The position numbers and the translations under genes were made by a program. 64,000 bases of DNA from Thermoanaerobaculum aquaticum. GTDB lineage: Bacteria > Acidobacteriota > Thermoanaerobaculia > Thermoanaerobaculales > Thermoanaerobaculaceae. The DNA lies in assembly GCF_000687145.1 (NCBI RefSeq), contig NZ_JMFG01000005.1, forward strand, positions 51,596-115,595. Reading direction: 5' to 3'. Positions 25,420 to 33,474 of the stretch are shown here, in pieces (the stretch's first letter is position 1; each line of letters starts with the position of its first letter). The notes under the pieces are model-generated. The model had not been told where the DNA came from. It was given only the letters and a program-made list of their open reading frames with translations, and searched no databases.

Positions 25420-26808
25420 TCACCTCCTTCGGCCACCCGCCTCGGGGTTGGTGGCCTGGGGCTTTTCACCAAAGCCAAAAACCACCGGGAAAGCCTCGGG
25501 CTTTTCCAGGCTCTTGACACCTTCCGGCAGACGGGAGAGCTGCTCGTGAACGTAACGCCGGATCTCGGCAAGCTCCGGCAGGGGAGAAACCACCCGCCCG
25601 CCGCGCATGACCGGCAGCAACAGCGGCTGAAAAAACCCCTGGGGCGGTTTGGCCTCAACGGGAAGCACCAGATCCCGAAGGAAAAGCCCGCTGGCATCGC
25701 TTTCCCGGTACACCTGCTTGGCCCCCGGGAGGGTTTCCTTCCCGGCGGAGGACTTGGCCACCGCCCGCCGGGGGCCGTGGGGCTCCTGCACCGCCACTAG
25801 CTTGTACACCGCTTGCAGGGCCGGCGCATCCTCGGAGGTCACCATGCGGGTCCCCACCCCAAAGGCGTCAATGGGCGCCCCGGCCTGGCGCAGCTGCCAA
25901 ATCCGGTACTCATCCAAATCGCCGGAAGCCACGATCTTCACCTCCCGGCGCCCGTGTTGATCGAGGATGGCCCGCACCGCCCGGGAAAGCGCCAGGAGGT
26001 CCCCGGAGTCCAAGCGTACCCCCAAGAACCGCAGCTTCCGATCGGCCGCTGCCCGCTCCACCGCGGCCAGGGTGTCGAAGGTGTCCACCAAAAGGAAGGT
26101 GCGCTCGGGGAAGGTCTCGGCAAAGGCCCGGAAGGCCGAAAGCTCATCGGCAAAGGAAAGCACGAAGGAGTGGGCCATGGTGCCGGATTCGGGAATGCCC
26201 AGGCGCAGGGCCGCCCAAACGTTGGAGGTGCCGTCCAGCCCGGCCAAGAAGGCCGAGCGCGCCGCCCAGCACGCTGCCAGTGGGCCGTGGGCGCGGCGGG
26301 AGCCAAAGTCCACCACCCGGGCCTCGCCGGCGGCCAGCCGCACGCGGGCGGCTTTGGAAGCCACCAGGGTGGAAAAGGAAACCGCGGCCAGAAGGTAGGT
26401 TTCCACCAGCTGCGCTTGCTCGATGGGGCCCTCCACCCGCAGCACCGGCTCTCCAGCAAAAACCGGCGTCCCCTCCGGCATGGCCCACACGTCGCAGGAA
26501 AACCGGAACTCCTCCAGGGAGCGGAAGAAGCCCTCGTCCAACCCGGAAAACGCGGGGAGCTCCCGCAAGGCCCGCACCTGCTCGGGGGTAAACCGCAAGC
26601 CCTGCAGGAAGCCCAGCGCTGGAGCTAAACCGGCGAAGATTAAAAACCCGCGCTGGGGTGGAAGCTCGCGAAACCAGAGCTCAAAAACCCCGCGAACGCC
26701 TTGGCGGTGGCGGCGGTAGGCGGCCCACATGGTGAGCTGGTAAAGGTCGGTGACCAGCCCCCGTTCTTCGGGGTGAATGAGCAAAGGGTCCAAGGGGTTG
26801 CGATCCAT
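25420..26808 (-). CDS. pncB: Nicotinate phosphoribosyltransferase
   Basis: Salvage of nicotinic acid to nicotinate mononucleotide in NAD synthesis, using PRPP and ATP. 462 residues from the ATG at 26808; a TTG six codons upstream is possible but overlaps the previous gene. Typical segments are RGLVTDLYQLTMWAAYRR near the start, FELWFRELPPQRGFLIFAGL, the VDFGSRRAHGPLAA loop, GTSNVWAALRLGIPESGTMAHSF (in pieces), LGVRLDSGDLLALS and IDAFGVGTRMVTS. De novo NAD synthesis is represented by nadA elsewhere in the window. Located between a 2-hydroxyacid dehydrogenase and the FHA gene. Confidence 0.93.
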   Translation of the reverse strand: MDRNPLDPLLIHPEERGLVTDLYQLTMWAAYRRHRQGVRGVFELWFRELPPQRGFLIFAGLAPALGFLQGLRFTPEQVRALRELPAFSGLDEGFFRSLEEFRFSCDVWAMPEGTPVFAGEPVLRVEGPIEQAQLVETYLLAAVSFSTLVASKAARVRLAAGEARVVDFGSRRAHGPLAACWAARSAFLAGLDGTSNVWAALRLGIPESGTMAHSFVLSFADELSAFRAFAETFPERTFLLVDTFDTLAAVERAAADRKLRFLGVRLDSGDLLALSRAVRAILDQHGRREVKIVASGDLDEYRIWQLRQAGAPIDAFGVGTRMVTSEDAPALQAVYKLVAVQEPHGPRRAVAKSSAGKETLPGAKQVYRESDASGLFLRDLVLPVEAKPPQGFFQPLLLPVMRGGRVVSPLPELAEIRRYVHEQLSRLPEGVKSLEKPEAFPVVFGFGEKPQATNPEAGGRRR

Positions 26809-26815
26809 AGCTCGC

Positions 26816-27811
26816 TTATGCTCCAAAGCCCAGGATTTCCTGCCACTCCCTTGGGGTCACCCGCGCCTGGAGCGGGCGCCCCGCCAGGTAGGCCTTTACG
26901 TTTTCGGCCACCCGCTGGGCGTGGCGCTGGGTGAAGGGCCGCGTTCGATACGCCCCGTGAGGGGAAGGCAGCAGGTTCTTAACGGTGCGCCAGGGGCTTT
27001 CCGCCGGCAGCGGCTCCTGCCACCACACGTCCAGCGCCGCCCAAAGCCGACCGGAGGCCACCTCCGAAAAGAGAGCCTGCTCCTCCACCACCGCGGCCCG
27101 CCCGATGTTCACCACCAGCGCCCCGTCCGGAAGAGCAGCGAGGACTTGAGCGTTGACCATGCTGTTGGTGGCCGGGGTTCCGGGAAGCACCAGCACCAGG
27201 GCTTGGGCCTGGTGGCACACCACCGGCAGCTGCTCAAGGGGGACAACCTCGGTGCAACCGGCTACCTTCCGGGGGCTGCGGGCCACACCCACCACCCGGG
27301 CCCCGCAGGCGCGCAGCAGCTTTGCCACCTGCCTGCCCACCGCCCCCAACCCCAGAAGCACCACCGTGGCCTGCTGCAGCTCGGCCAGCTCCAGGGTTTC
27401 CCAGAGCCCCTGGCGGAAGGCAGCTTCATGCTCGGCCACGCGCTTGGCGTGCCACAGCAGGGCCAAAAGCACCCACTCGGCCAGGGGAATGGCGCCGGTG
27501 CCCTTTCCGGTGGTGAGGACCCTTACCGCTCGATGCAGTTCCTTCACCGGCAGGTGCTCGATGCCGGTCCACAGGGAGTGCATCCACTCCCAGCGGGGCT
27601 TGTGCTGGAGGAGGTGGTGGCAGAGGCGGGCCGGGTCCCGGTGCCAGAGCACGGCGGCGGAGGAAGCGGCGATCAGCTCACCGTTCGGAAGATCGCCGAA
27701 CCAGGGCACCAGAGCTTCGGAAGCAATGCCGAAGTCGCTCACCAGGGTACGGGCGAGCTTTTCAGGAACCAGCACGCGTCGCACGGAAGCATGGGAAGGG
27801 CTTTCCATCAT
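26816..27811 (-). CDS. D-isomer-specific 2-hydroxyacid dehydrogenase
   Basis: NAD(P)-dependent oxidoreductase of the D-2-hydroxyacid dehydrogenase family, 331 residues. The Rossmann motif is VLLGLGAVGRQVAKLLRACG. The later segment with LPGTPATNSMVN and VNIGRAAVVEEQAL is also typical, as is the closing SPHGAYRTRPF, where the catalytic His pairs with Glu from the preceding segment. The substrate cannot be read from sequence; glyoxylate/hydroxypyruvate-type reductases and phosphonate-type enzymes share these features. Its ATG overlaps the aldehyde dehydrogenase TGA by four bases, suggesting linked oxidation of an aldehyde or hydroxy acid. Confidence 0.85.
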   Translation of the reverse strand: MMESPSHASVRRVLVPEKLARTLVSDFGIASEALVPWFGDLPNGELIAASSAAVLWHRDPARLCHHLLQHKPRWEWMHSLWTGIEHLPVKELHRAVRVLTTGKGTGAIPLAEWVLLALLWHAKRVAEHEAAFRQGLWETLELAELQQATVVLLGLGAVGRQVAKLLRACGARVVGVARSPRKVAGCTEVVPLEQLPVVCHQAQALVLVLPGTPATNSMVNAQVLAALPDGALVVNIGRAAVVEEQALFSEVASGRLWAALDVWWQEPLPAESPWRTVKNLLPSPHGAYRTRPFTQRHAQRVAENVKAYLAGRPLQARVTPREWQEILGFGA

Positions 27812-29448
27812 CGGAAGAGCTTAGGCCAGTGGGCCAAAAGGGAGGTCTTGCGCACCCGCGCCCAAAAGGTCTGGGTGCGCGCCAAGGTGCGAAGCGCCGA
27901 AAGCTTCACCCGGCCGTGGGCGTAAAGGGCGGGAAGCGCAGCTTTTAAGAACGCACGCTTGTCCTCGTCGTAAGGGTAGTACCAGGGGGAGGCGCCCTTG
28001 GGGTAGCTTTCGGCCACGTACTTGATGTTCACCAGCTCCAAAAGCCCGAAAAAGCCGTGGGATCGGCCAATGCCGGAATCCCTGATGCCACCCCAGGAAG
28101 CCGTGGGCTCGGCAAAGCTGGCCACGTGCTCGTTGATGGTCACCACGCCCGCGGCCAGCTCCCGCATGAGGCGGGCAGCCTTCTTCCGCGACCGCGTCCA
28201 GCCGGAAGCGGTGAGGCCAAAGCGGGAAGCGTTGGCGCGGGCAATGCCCTCGTCCAGGGAATCCACCGGCATGATGGGCAGCACCGGACCGAAGGTTTCC
28301 TCACGCATCACCGCCATGTCGTCGGTGACGTCCACCAACACCGTGGGTGGGTAAAAGTAGCCCTTGCCGGGGGGTACGAAGCCTCCGGTGAGGGCCTTGG
28401 CGCCCTGCTCCACGGCTTGTTGGACGTGGGAAGCCACCACCTGGCGCTGCTCCAGGGTGGTCATGGGGCCCATGTCGGTGTCCGGCCACAGGGGATCCCC
28501 CACCTTGAGGGCGTTAACCAGCTCCACAACCCGCGCCACCAAAGGCTCGAAAAGCGGTTTTTCCACATACACGCGCTCGATGGAGGCGCAGGTTTGCCCG
28601 GAATTCTGCATGGCTCCCCACACCAGGCCCTGGGCCGTGTGTTCGAGATCGGCGTCCGCCGCTACCACCGCCGCGTCCTTTCCCCCCAGCTCCAGCTGCA
28701 CTGGACAGAGGCGGCTTGCGGCCCGCTGCGCCACCTGCTTGCCCACCTCCACCGAACCGGTGAATAGCACCTTGGCCACCCGGGGGTCGTCCAACAGCGC
28801 GGTCGTATCGGCCCCCCGGAGCACCACGGTGTTCACCACCCCGGGGGGAAAACCAGCCTTGCGCAGGGTATCGGCCAGCGCCAGGCCCACCAGCACGGTG
28901 GCGGTGGCTGGCTTGAAAACCACGGTGTTGCCGCAGGCCACGGCTTGGGCAATTTCCACCACCGGAATGGCCACGGGGTAGTTCCAGGGCGTGATCACCG
29001 CCACCACCCCCAGCGGCTCGAAGCGGTAGGCCGCCCGCCAATGGGCAAAGAGGATTTGCTCCGGAGGGGTGGGGCGGGGCTGCAACAGCGCCGGCAAATG
29101 GCGGGCAAGATAGGAAAGCGCCTCGCACGCCGGGAAGATGTCTACCAAAAGCGCTTCGGTCAGAGGCTTGCCGGCCTCCAAAGCCACCAAACGGGCCAGC
29201 TCTTCGCTTTGCTCCAACAGCACCGAAAGCCACGAGGCCAAAAGCCGCTGGCGCTGGGCGAGGGAAGTTTGCGACCAGCTGGAAAACGCCCGGCTGGCAG
29301 CTTCCACCGCTTGCCGGGCCCCCTGGGCATCGAGGGCGCTGACCTCCGCCAGCACCTCCTCGGTGGTGGGGTTCACCGTTGTCACGGTCGAAGGCCCTGA
29401 AACCTCTTGGTTGGCTATGAGCGAAGCCAGCGGAAAGGCGAGCTCCAT
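27808..29448 (-). CDS. NAD(P)-dependent aldehyde dehydrogenase
   Basis: Oxidises an aldehyde to its acid. 546 residues from ATG at 29448, somewhat longer than the usual 450-500 because of a carboxyl extension (YYPYDEDKRAFLKAALPALYAHGRVK). Catalytic residues are visible: Cys287 in NSGQTCASIERVYV and Glu253 in LELGGKDAAVV, with the cofactor loop FTGSVEVGKQVA and substrate-channel ITPWNYPVAIPV. It resembles succinate-semialdehyde and related dehydrogenases; the real substrate is unknown. First gene of the unit that continues with a 2-hydroxyacid dehydrogenase, pncB and an FHA protein. Its -10 box lies eight bases before the ATG. Confidence 0.88.
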   Translation of the reverse strand: MELAFPLASLIANQEVSGPSTVTTVNPTTEEVLAEVSALDAQGARQAVEAASRAFSSWSQTSLAQRQRLLASWLSVLLEQSEELARLVALEAGKPLTEALLVDIFPACEALSYLARHLPALLQPRPTPPEQILFAHWRAAYRFEPLGVVAVITPWNYPVAIPVVEIAQAVACGNTVVFKPATATVLVGLALADTLRKAGFPPGVVNTVVLRGADTTALLDDPRVAKVLFTGSVEVGKQVAQRAASRLCPVQLELGGKDAAVVAADADLEHTAQGLVWGAMQNSGQTCASIERVYVEKPLFEPLVARVVELVNALKVGDPLWPDTDMGPMTTLEQRQVVASHVQQAVEQGAKALTGGFVPPGKGYFYPPTVLVDVTDDMAVMREETFGPVLPIMPVDSLDEGIARANASRFGLTASGWTRSRKKAARLMRELAAGVVTINEHVASFAEPTASWGGIRDSGIGRSHGFFGLLELVNIKYVAESYPKGASPWYYPYDEDKRAFLKAALPALYAHGRVKLSALRTLARTQTFWARVRKTSLLAHWPKLFR

Positions 29449-29456
29449 GCTTTGCG

Positions 29457-29462
29457 ATGCTA
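29457..29462 (-). promoter_or_regulatory. Extended -10 box upstream of the aldehyde dehydrogenase gene
   Basis: On the - strand TGC-TAGCAT reads as an extended -10 (TGn before the hexamer), eight bases from the ATG at 29448. There is no purine-rich ribosome site in the gap, so the transcript may be leaderless or nearly so. Confidence 0.4.
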
Positions 29463-29490
29463 GCACAGGCCGGCACATTGCCGGTACAAT
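29462..29490 (+). promoter_or_regulatory. Promoter of the thioesterase gene, placed for a leaderless start
   Basis: TACAAT (29485-29490) lies only six bases before the GTG at 29497. With a 17-base spacer the -35 would be AGCACA (29462-29467), matching at three positions and overlapping the -10 of the divergent gene by one base. Confidence 0.5.
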
Positions 29491-29496
29491 TAGCTT

Positions 29497-29895
29497 GTGA
29501 AATCTTTCGCGGTTACCCTGCGCGTTCGCTACGCTGAAACCGACCAAATGGGTGTGGCCCACCATGCGGTGTACCCGGTGTGGTTTGAGCTGGCCCGCTC
29601 GGAGCTGGCCCGCGCCCGGGGGGTGCCCTACGCTTCCTGGGAGCAGCGGGGGTTTTTTCTGGTGGTGACCGAGGTTCGCTGCCGTTACCTTAAACCCGCC
29701 CGCTACGACCAGCTGATCACCGTGGAAGTGGCGGTGGCAAGCCTCAAAAGCCGTGGGGTGGTTTTCTCCTACCGGGTGAAGGACGAAAGTGGCCAGCTGC
29801 TGGCGGAAGGGGAGACCCACCACGTGCTGGTAGGCCAAAAGGACGGCAGGCCCACGGCCTTTCCCGCCGATCTCGCCCAGGCGCTCCAGCCTTAG
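29497..29895 (+). CDS. Acyl-CoA thioesterase, YbgC/4-hydroxybenzoyl-CoA type
   Basis: Hot-dog-fold thioesterase that hydrolyses an acyl-CoA; 132 residues, the usual length. The catalytic Asp16 is in RYAETDQMGVAHHAVYPVWFE, and the WFELARSELARARG and CRYLKPARYDQL segments are typical. YbgC proteins often sit with the Tol-Pal envelope genes, but no tol gene is here. GTG at 29497 follows the -10 box too closely for a leader with ribosome site. The stop TAG interleaves with the alr stop on the other strand. Confidence 0.88.
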   Translation: MKSFAVTLRVRYAETDQMGVAHHAVYPVWFELARSELARARGVPYASWEQRGFFLVVTEVRCRYLKPARYDQLITVEVAVASLKSRGVVFSYRVKDESGQLLAEGETHHVLVGQKDGRPTAFPADLAQALQP

Positions 29896-31067
29896 ATGCT
29901 AGCCTGGCCTTGTTCGGGCCAGTGGGTCAGCAGCCTGGGTAAAGCCGGGGAAAGGCGGGCGAGGATTTCGTAGTTGATGGTGCCGGAAAGCTCCGCCAGC
30001 TCCTCGGCGCTCACCCGCTCCTCGCCGTCGCTGCCGATGAGCGTGGCGATGTCGCCCTCCTCGGCTTCCGGAATATCGGTGACGTCCACCATGGTGATGT
30101 TCATGCACACCCGGCCCAAAACCGGAGCCCGGCGTCCCCGCACCAACACCGAAGCGCGGTTGGAAAGGGCCCGGGGATAGCCTTCGGCGTAACCCACGGG
30201 AAGCACCGCCAGCTGGGTGGTGCGGGTGGTGCGGTAGGAAAGCCCGTAACCGATGGGTTCCCGGGCCCCCACGGTTTTGATCTGGCCGATGCGGGTCCGC
30301 CAGGAAAGCGCGGGTTTCAAAGCAATCCCGTCGCGGCCGTGGGCCAATAGCCACGACAGGTAGGTTTCCCGGGAAGGCCAATGGCCGTAAAGGGAAATCC
30401 CCAAGCGCACCATGGAAAAGTCGGTTTCCCGAAACAAGAGCGCCGCCGCTGAGCAAGCGGCGTGGACGTAGGGCAGCTGACCGGTAACCCGCTCCACCCG
30501 TTGCAGGGCTTGCCGGAAGCGGCGCAGCTGCTCAAAGGCGTAGCTGTGGTCAGTGGTGTCCTCGATGTTGGCAAAGTGCGTGGCCACCCCCACCACCGAA
30601 AGCCCCGCTTCTTTGGCCTGGCGGGCAAGGTCCGCAGCTTCTTCCGGGGGAACGCCCTGGCGGTGGGTGCCGGTGTCCACCTTGATGTGCACCGGCCAGG
30701 AAACCCCCAGCTCCGCACTGCGGGCGGCAAGGCTTTGAAGCACCTGCCGGGACGAGAGCAGCACGTGCATGGTGGGTTCGGTCATTTGCGCGATCTGCCC
30801 GGGGGTGACGTAGCCCATGATGAGGATCGGCCTGGTGGCCCCGCAGCTCTGTACCTGCCGGGCTTCGGCCAGCGAGTGCACGGCGTACATTTCCACGCCC
30901 ACCTCTTCCAGAACCGGCACCACCTGCGCCACCCCGTGCCCGTAGGCGTTGGCCTTTACCACCGCCGCCAGACCCGTGCCAGGTTGCAGCAACCGACGGA
31001 ACAACCTCACGTTGTGGGCCAAATGTGCCCCGGAAACCTCACACCAGGTGGCAGCTTCGTTCTCCAT
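29892..31067 (-). CDS. alr: Alanine racemase
   Basis: PLP enzyme that makes D-alanine for peptidoglycan. 391 residues from ATG at 31067; the open frame beyond it is not supported. The PLP lysine is K38 in VVKANAYGHGVAQV. The second catalytic base is probably the Tyr in PIGYGLSYRT, followed by LAVLPVGYAEGYPR, VLGRVCMNITMVDV and the dimer-face SDGEERVSAEELAE. The gene is alone between convergent and divergent + strand genes. Its -10 box (TACACT) is six bases upstream of the ATG. Confidence 0.95.
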   Translation of the reverse strand: MENEAATWCEVSGAHLAHNVRLFRRLLQPGTGLAAVVKANAYGHGVAQVVPVLEEVGVEMYAVHSLAEARQVQSCGATRPILIMGYVTPGQIAQMTEPTMHVLLSSRQVLQSLAARSAELGVSWPVHIKVDTGTHRQGVPPEEAADLARQAKEAGLSVVGVATHFANIEDTTDHSYAFEQLRRFRQALQRVERVTGQLPYVHAACSAAALLFRETDFSMVRLGISLYGHWPSRETYLSWLLAHGRDGIALKPALSWRTRIGQIKTVGAREPIGYGLSYRTTRTTQLAVLPVGYAEGYPRALSNRASVLVRGRRAPVLGRVCMNITMVDVTDIPEAEEGDIATLIGSDGEERVSAEELAELSGTINYEILARLSPALPRLLTHWPEQGQASI

Positions 31068-31073
31068 GGGCGG

Positions 31074-31079
31074 AGTGTA
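31074..31079 (-). promoter_or_regulatory. -10 box of alr
   Basis: TACACT on the - strand, six bases before the ATG at 31067, with no ribosome binding site between. A matching -35 is not evident at 17 bases. Confidence 0.4.
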
Positions 31080-31137
31080 AACCACACCGGAGAAGGAAGG
31101 CCCTTTTGAACGCCCCGTTAGAGCCTTTACGATTGAG

Positions 31138-31143
31138 TACAAT
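31138..31143 (+). promoter_or_regulatory. -10 box of the DUF5924-like gene
   Basis: TACAAT eight bases before GTG at 31152. The -35 region is poor. The 84-base gap with alr thus holds two divergent promoters, both set very close to their start codons. Confidence 0.45.
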
Positions 31144-31151
31144 GGCAACCG

Positions 31152-32201
31152 GTGGTGGCAAGGGAACGTCTTTTGGCGCTGAAAACCAGGATCACCGAGC
31201 GGCTGACCTTGCTCCACCAGCGCTACGCCCGGCTTTTCTGGACGCTCCACTCGATTTGGGCGTTGTTTACGGGGGTGGTGGTGCTGGTGCTGGCCCACAA
31301 CCGCTATGGCTACATCCGCTGGGTGGTGCTGTTTCTGGCGCTCACGTGGGCCTCGACGCTTTTCTTTTCCCGGTTTGCGCAGGCGAGTTCAGCTCCCGGT
31401 TTTCGCTTTGCCCAGGGCTTCGTTTCTTATCTCACCCGCATCATGTACCAGGAGACGCTGTTTTTCCTTTTGCCGTTTTACTTTTACTCCACCAGCTTTC
31501 CCTCCTGGAACGCCCTTTACGTGCTGCTTTTGGCGGGGCTGGCAGTTTTTTCCTGCTTTGATATTCCGTTTGATCGCGCGCTGCGCACTTCCCGCACCTT
31601 TGCCCTGGGCTTTTTTGTGATTGTCACGTTTTCTGCTTTGATCTTTTTCTTCCCGCTGTTGGCGCGGGTGCGAACCCACCACGGCCTTTATTTGGCAGCG
31701 TTGCTGGCTTTTTTGGCGGCGCTGCCTTTGGCCCTGCGCTTTTCCGAGCTGCGGGAGGGGCGCAAGCTCGGCGCGGTTTTGTTGATTCTGGTGTTAATGC
31801 TGGGCCTGGTGCGCCTGGCGCGGCCCCTGATCCCGCCGGTGCCTTTGCGTTTGGCCAAGCTGCGCTTCACCACCCAACTGGACCCTCGCACCTTGCGGGC
31901 AGGGCAGGAGTTTGAGCGGGAAATTCCCGCAGCCGAGCTTGCATCTGGCAAGCTTTACGCGGTCGCCACGGTGTTTTCGCCGGTGCCTTTGCCCACCAGC
32001 TTGGTGGTGCGCTGGCTGGGGGATGGGCGGACGCTGCGCAGCTCCCGGGCGGTGGAGGTTATGGCCCATGCCAGGGGCTTTCGGGTTTGGGACGTGCTGA
32101 ACCTGCAGCGGCTCAAGTTGGGCCCCGGCCACTACCGGGTGGAGGTGTGGACCGCAGAGGGGCAGCTGGTGGGGAAGGTGCGGTTTCAGGTGCTTCCCTG
32201 A
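31152..32201 (+). CDS. Multi-spanning membrane protein, DUF5924-like
   Basis: 349 residues; GTG at 31152 or the next codon (GTG at 31155) is the start. A basic amino end (RERLLALKTRITERL) is followed by about seven hydrophobic segments to residue ~240 (WTLHSIWALFTGVVVLVLA, WVVLFLALTWASTLFF, ALGFFVIVTFSALIFFFPL), then a carboxyl soluble domain of ~110 residues that looks like an all-beta fold (EIPAAELASGKLYAVATVF). This matches proteins annotated as DUF5924/DUF2914, whose role is unknown. The gene stands alone between alr and the convergent 2-oxoacid oxidoreductase genes. Confidence 0.65.
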   Translation: MVARERLLALKTRITERLTLLHQRYARLFWTLHSIWALFTGVVVLVLAHNRYGYIRWVVLFLALTWASTLFFSRFAQASSAPGFRFAQGFVSYLTRIMYQETLFFLLPFYFYSTSFPSWNALYVLLLAGLAVFSCFDIPFDRALRTSRTFALGFFVIVTFSALIFFFPLLARVRTHHGLYLAALLAFLAALPLALRFSELREGRKLGAVLLILVLMLGLVRLARPLIPPVPLRLAKLRFTTQLDPRTLRAGQEFEREIPAAELASGKLYAVATVFSPVPLPTSLVVRWLGDGRTLRSSRAVEVMAHARGFRVWDVLNLQRLKLGPGHYRVEVWTAEGQLVGKVRFQVLP

Positions 32202-32235
32202 AGTGGCTCAATCGTCCAAGTCAAATGCTTCCCTG

Positions 32236-33474
32236 CTAGCTGACGGGGGCGGCAGCCTTGGCTTGCGGGTCAAAGGCGGCAATGAGCGCTTCCGGCAGCA
32301 GAGCTTCCTCCCGCGCCACCGTGGCTAAAGCCAAAAGCGCGGCGTTTTTGGCACCAAAGGGGGTGCGGAAGTCCCGCACCTCCACCGGCACTGAAGCTTC
32401 TGGCTTGGGCAGGGAAGCGTCCACAAATACCCGACCGTGTCGCATGGCCAGAAGCTTCGGCCTCGCCCAGTGGAGACCGTCTTCCGAGGTGATCACCAGG
32501 AAGTCCGGTTCACCAATGCCGTGGTAGCGGATGGGCTCGGGGGAAAGCAGGATTTCCGCGGCGGAAAAGCCCACGCCCACGGTCACCGGGTAGCTGCCCT
32601 TTTTGGTGGCGTGGAGCCCTCCGGCAACGGCGGCCCGGGCCAAGCTTTCGGCGGCGTACTGCACGCCCTCCCCGGCAGAACCGGCCAGCACGATGCCCAA
32701 CCTGTGCGGCAGCCTAGCCTGCTGCTTTCGGGTCACCAGCTTGAGCTGGGACAAAAGCGATGGTTTCTGCGCCCCAAACTGCAGGCGGAAAGGGGGACGG
32801 GGTGGGTTGGTCCAGCTTCCCAGGGCGTACCCCGCCGCTTCGGCAGCTTGCCGCAGCTTGAAATCGGGGTTGAACTTGGGGGTGTAGGAGGTGCACATCT
32901 CCAGCACCTCCACCAGGGAAAAACCGTCCTGGGCAAAGGCTTCGGCCAGGGTGCCGGAAAAATCCCCTAGCCCCACCACCCTGGCGGCAAAGACGGCACC
33001 TGCATCGTGCACCAGCTCGCAGAGGTTGTGGTGAGGGAGGTGCGTTCCCTCGGGTGCCACTACGGTTTTGAACTCCGGTGGGGTGAGCCCCGAGGGTTGG
33101 CCGCCGGTCATTCCGTAAAGGAAGTTGTTGTGCACCACCACGGTGAGGGGGACGTTCATGCGGGCGGCCTCCAGGATGTGCTGGAGGCCAATGGTGGCGC
33201 CGCCGTCACCGATGAACACCACCACCTTCTTGCCCGCAGGCAAAGCCATGGCAATGCCGGCGGCAATGGCGGTGGAACGCCCGTGCAAGCCGTGCACGGT
33301 GTGGGTGGCAAACACCGCATCGGCAATGCCGTGGCAACCGATATCGGTCACCAGCACCACATCCTGGGGGGCCAGGCCCAGCTTTTCTAAAGCCTTGCTG
33401 GTTTGCCTGGTGACGTGGTGATGGGTGCAGCCGGGGCAGTAGGGGAGCTTGTCGGAAAGGAGCATGGTGCTCAT
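32236..33474 (-). CDS. 2-oxoacid:ferredoxin oxidoreductase, fused beta and gamma subunits
   Basis: 412 residues from ATG at 33474. The first ~270 residues are the thiamine-diphosphate beta subunit: PYCPGCTHHH near the start, DIGCHGIADAVFATHTVHGLH, the GDGGATIGLQHILEA binding loop and VHNNFLYGMTGGQPS. From ~290 the chain becomes a gamma-type domain (LGIVLAGSAGEGVQYAAESLARAA) with the usual glycine-rich start. Together with the alpha subunit gene upstream it oxidatively decarboxylates a 2-oxoacid to acyl-CoA and reduces ferredoxin. The substrate (2-oxoglutarate, pyruvate, branched or aromatic 2-oxoacids) cannot be told. No ferredoxin-type delta subunit is encoded. Overlaps the alpha gene by four bases. 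Confidence 0.88.
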   Translation of the reverse strand: MSTMLLSDKLPYCPGCTHHHVTRQTSKALEKLGLAPQDVVLVTDIGCHGIADAVFATHTVHGLHGRSTAIAAGIAMALPAGKKVVVFIGDGGATIGLQHILEAARMNVPLTVVVHNNFLYGMTGGQPSGLTPPEFKTVVAPEGTHLPHHNLCELVHDAGAVFAARVVGLGDFSGTLAEAFAQDGFSLVEVLEMCTSYTPKFNPDFKLRQAAEAAGYALGSWTNPPRPPFRLQFGAQKPSLLSQLKLVTRKQQARLPHRLGIVLAGSAGEGVQYAAESLARAAVAGGLHATKKGSYPVTVGVGFSAAEILLSPEPIRYHGIGEPDFLVITSEDGLHWARPKLLAMRHGRVFVDASLPKPEASVPVEVRDFRTPFGAKNAALLALATVAREEALLPEALIAAFDPQAKAAAPVS

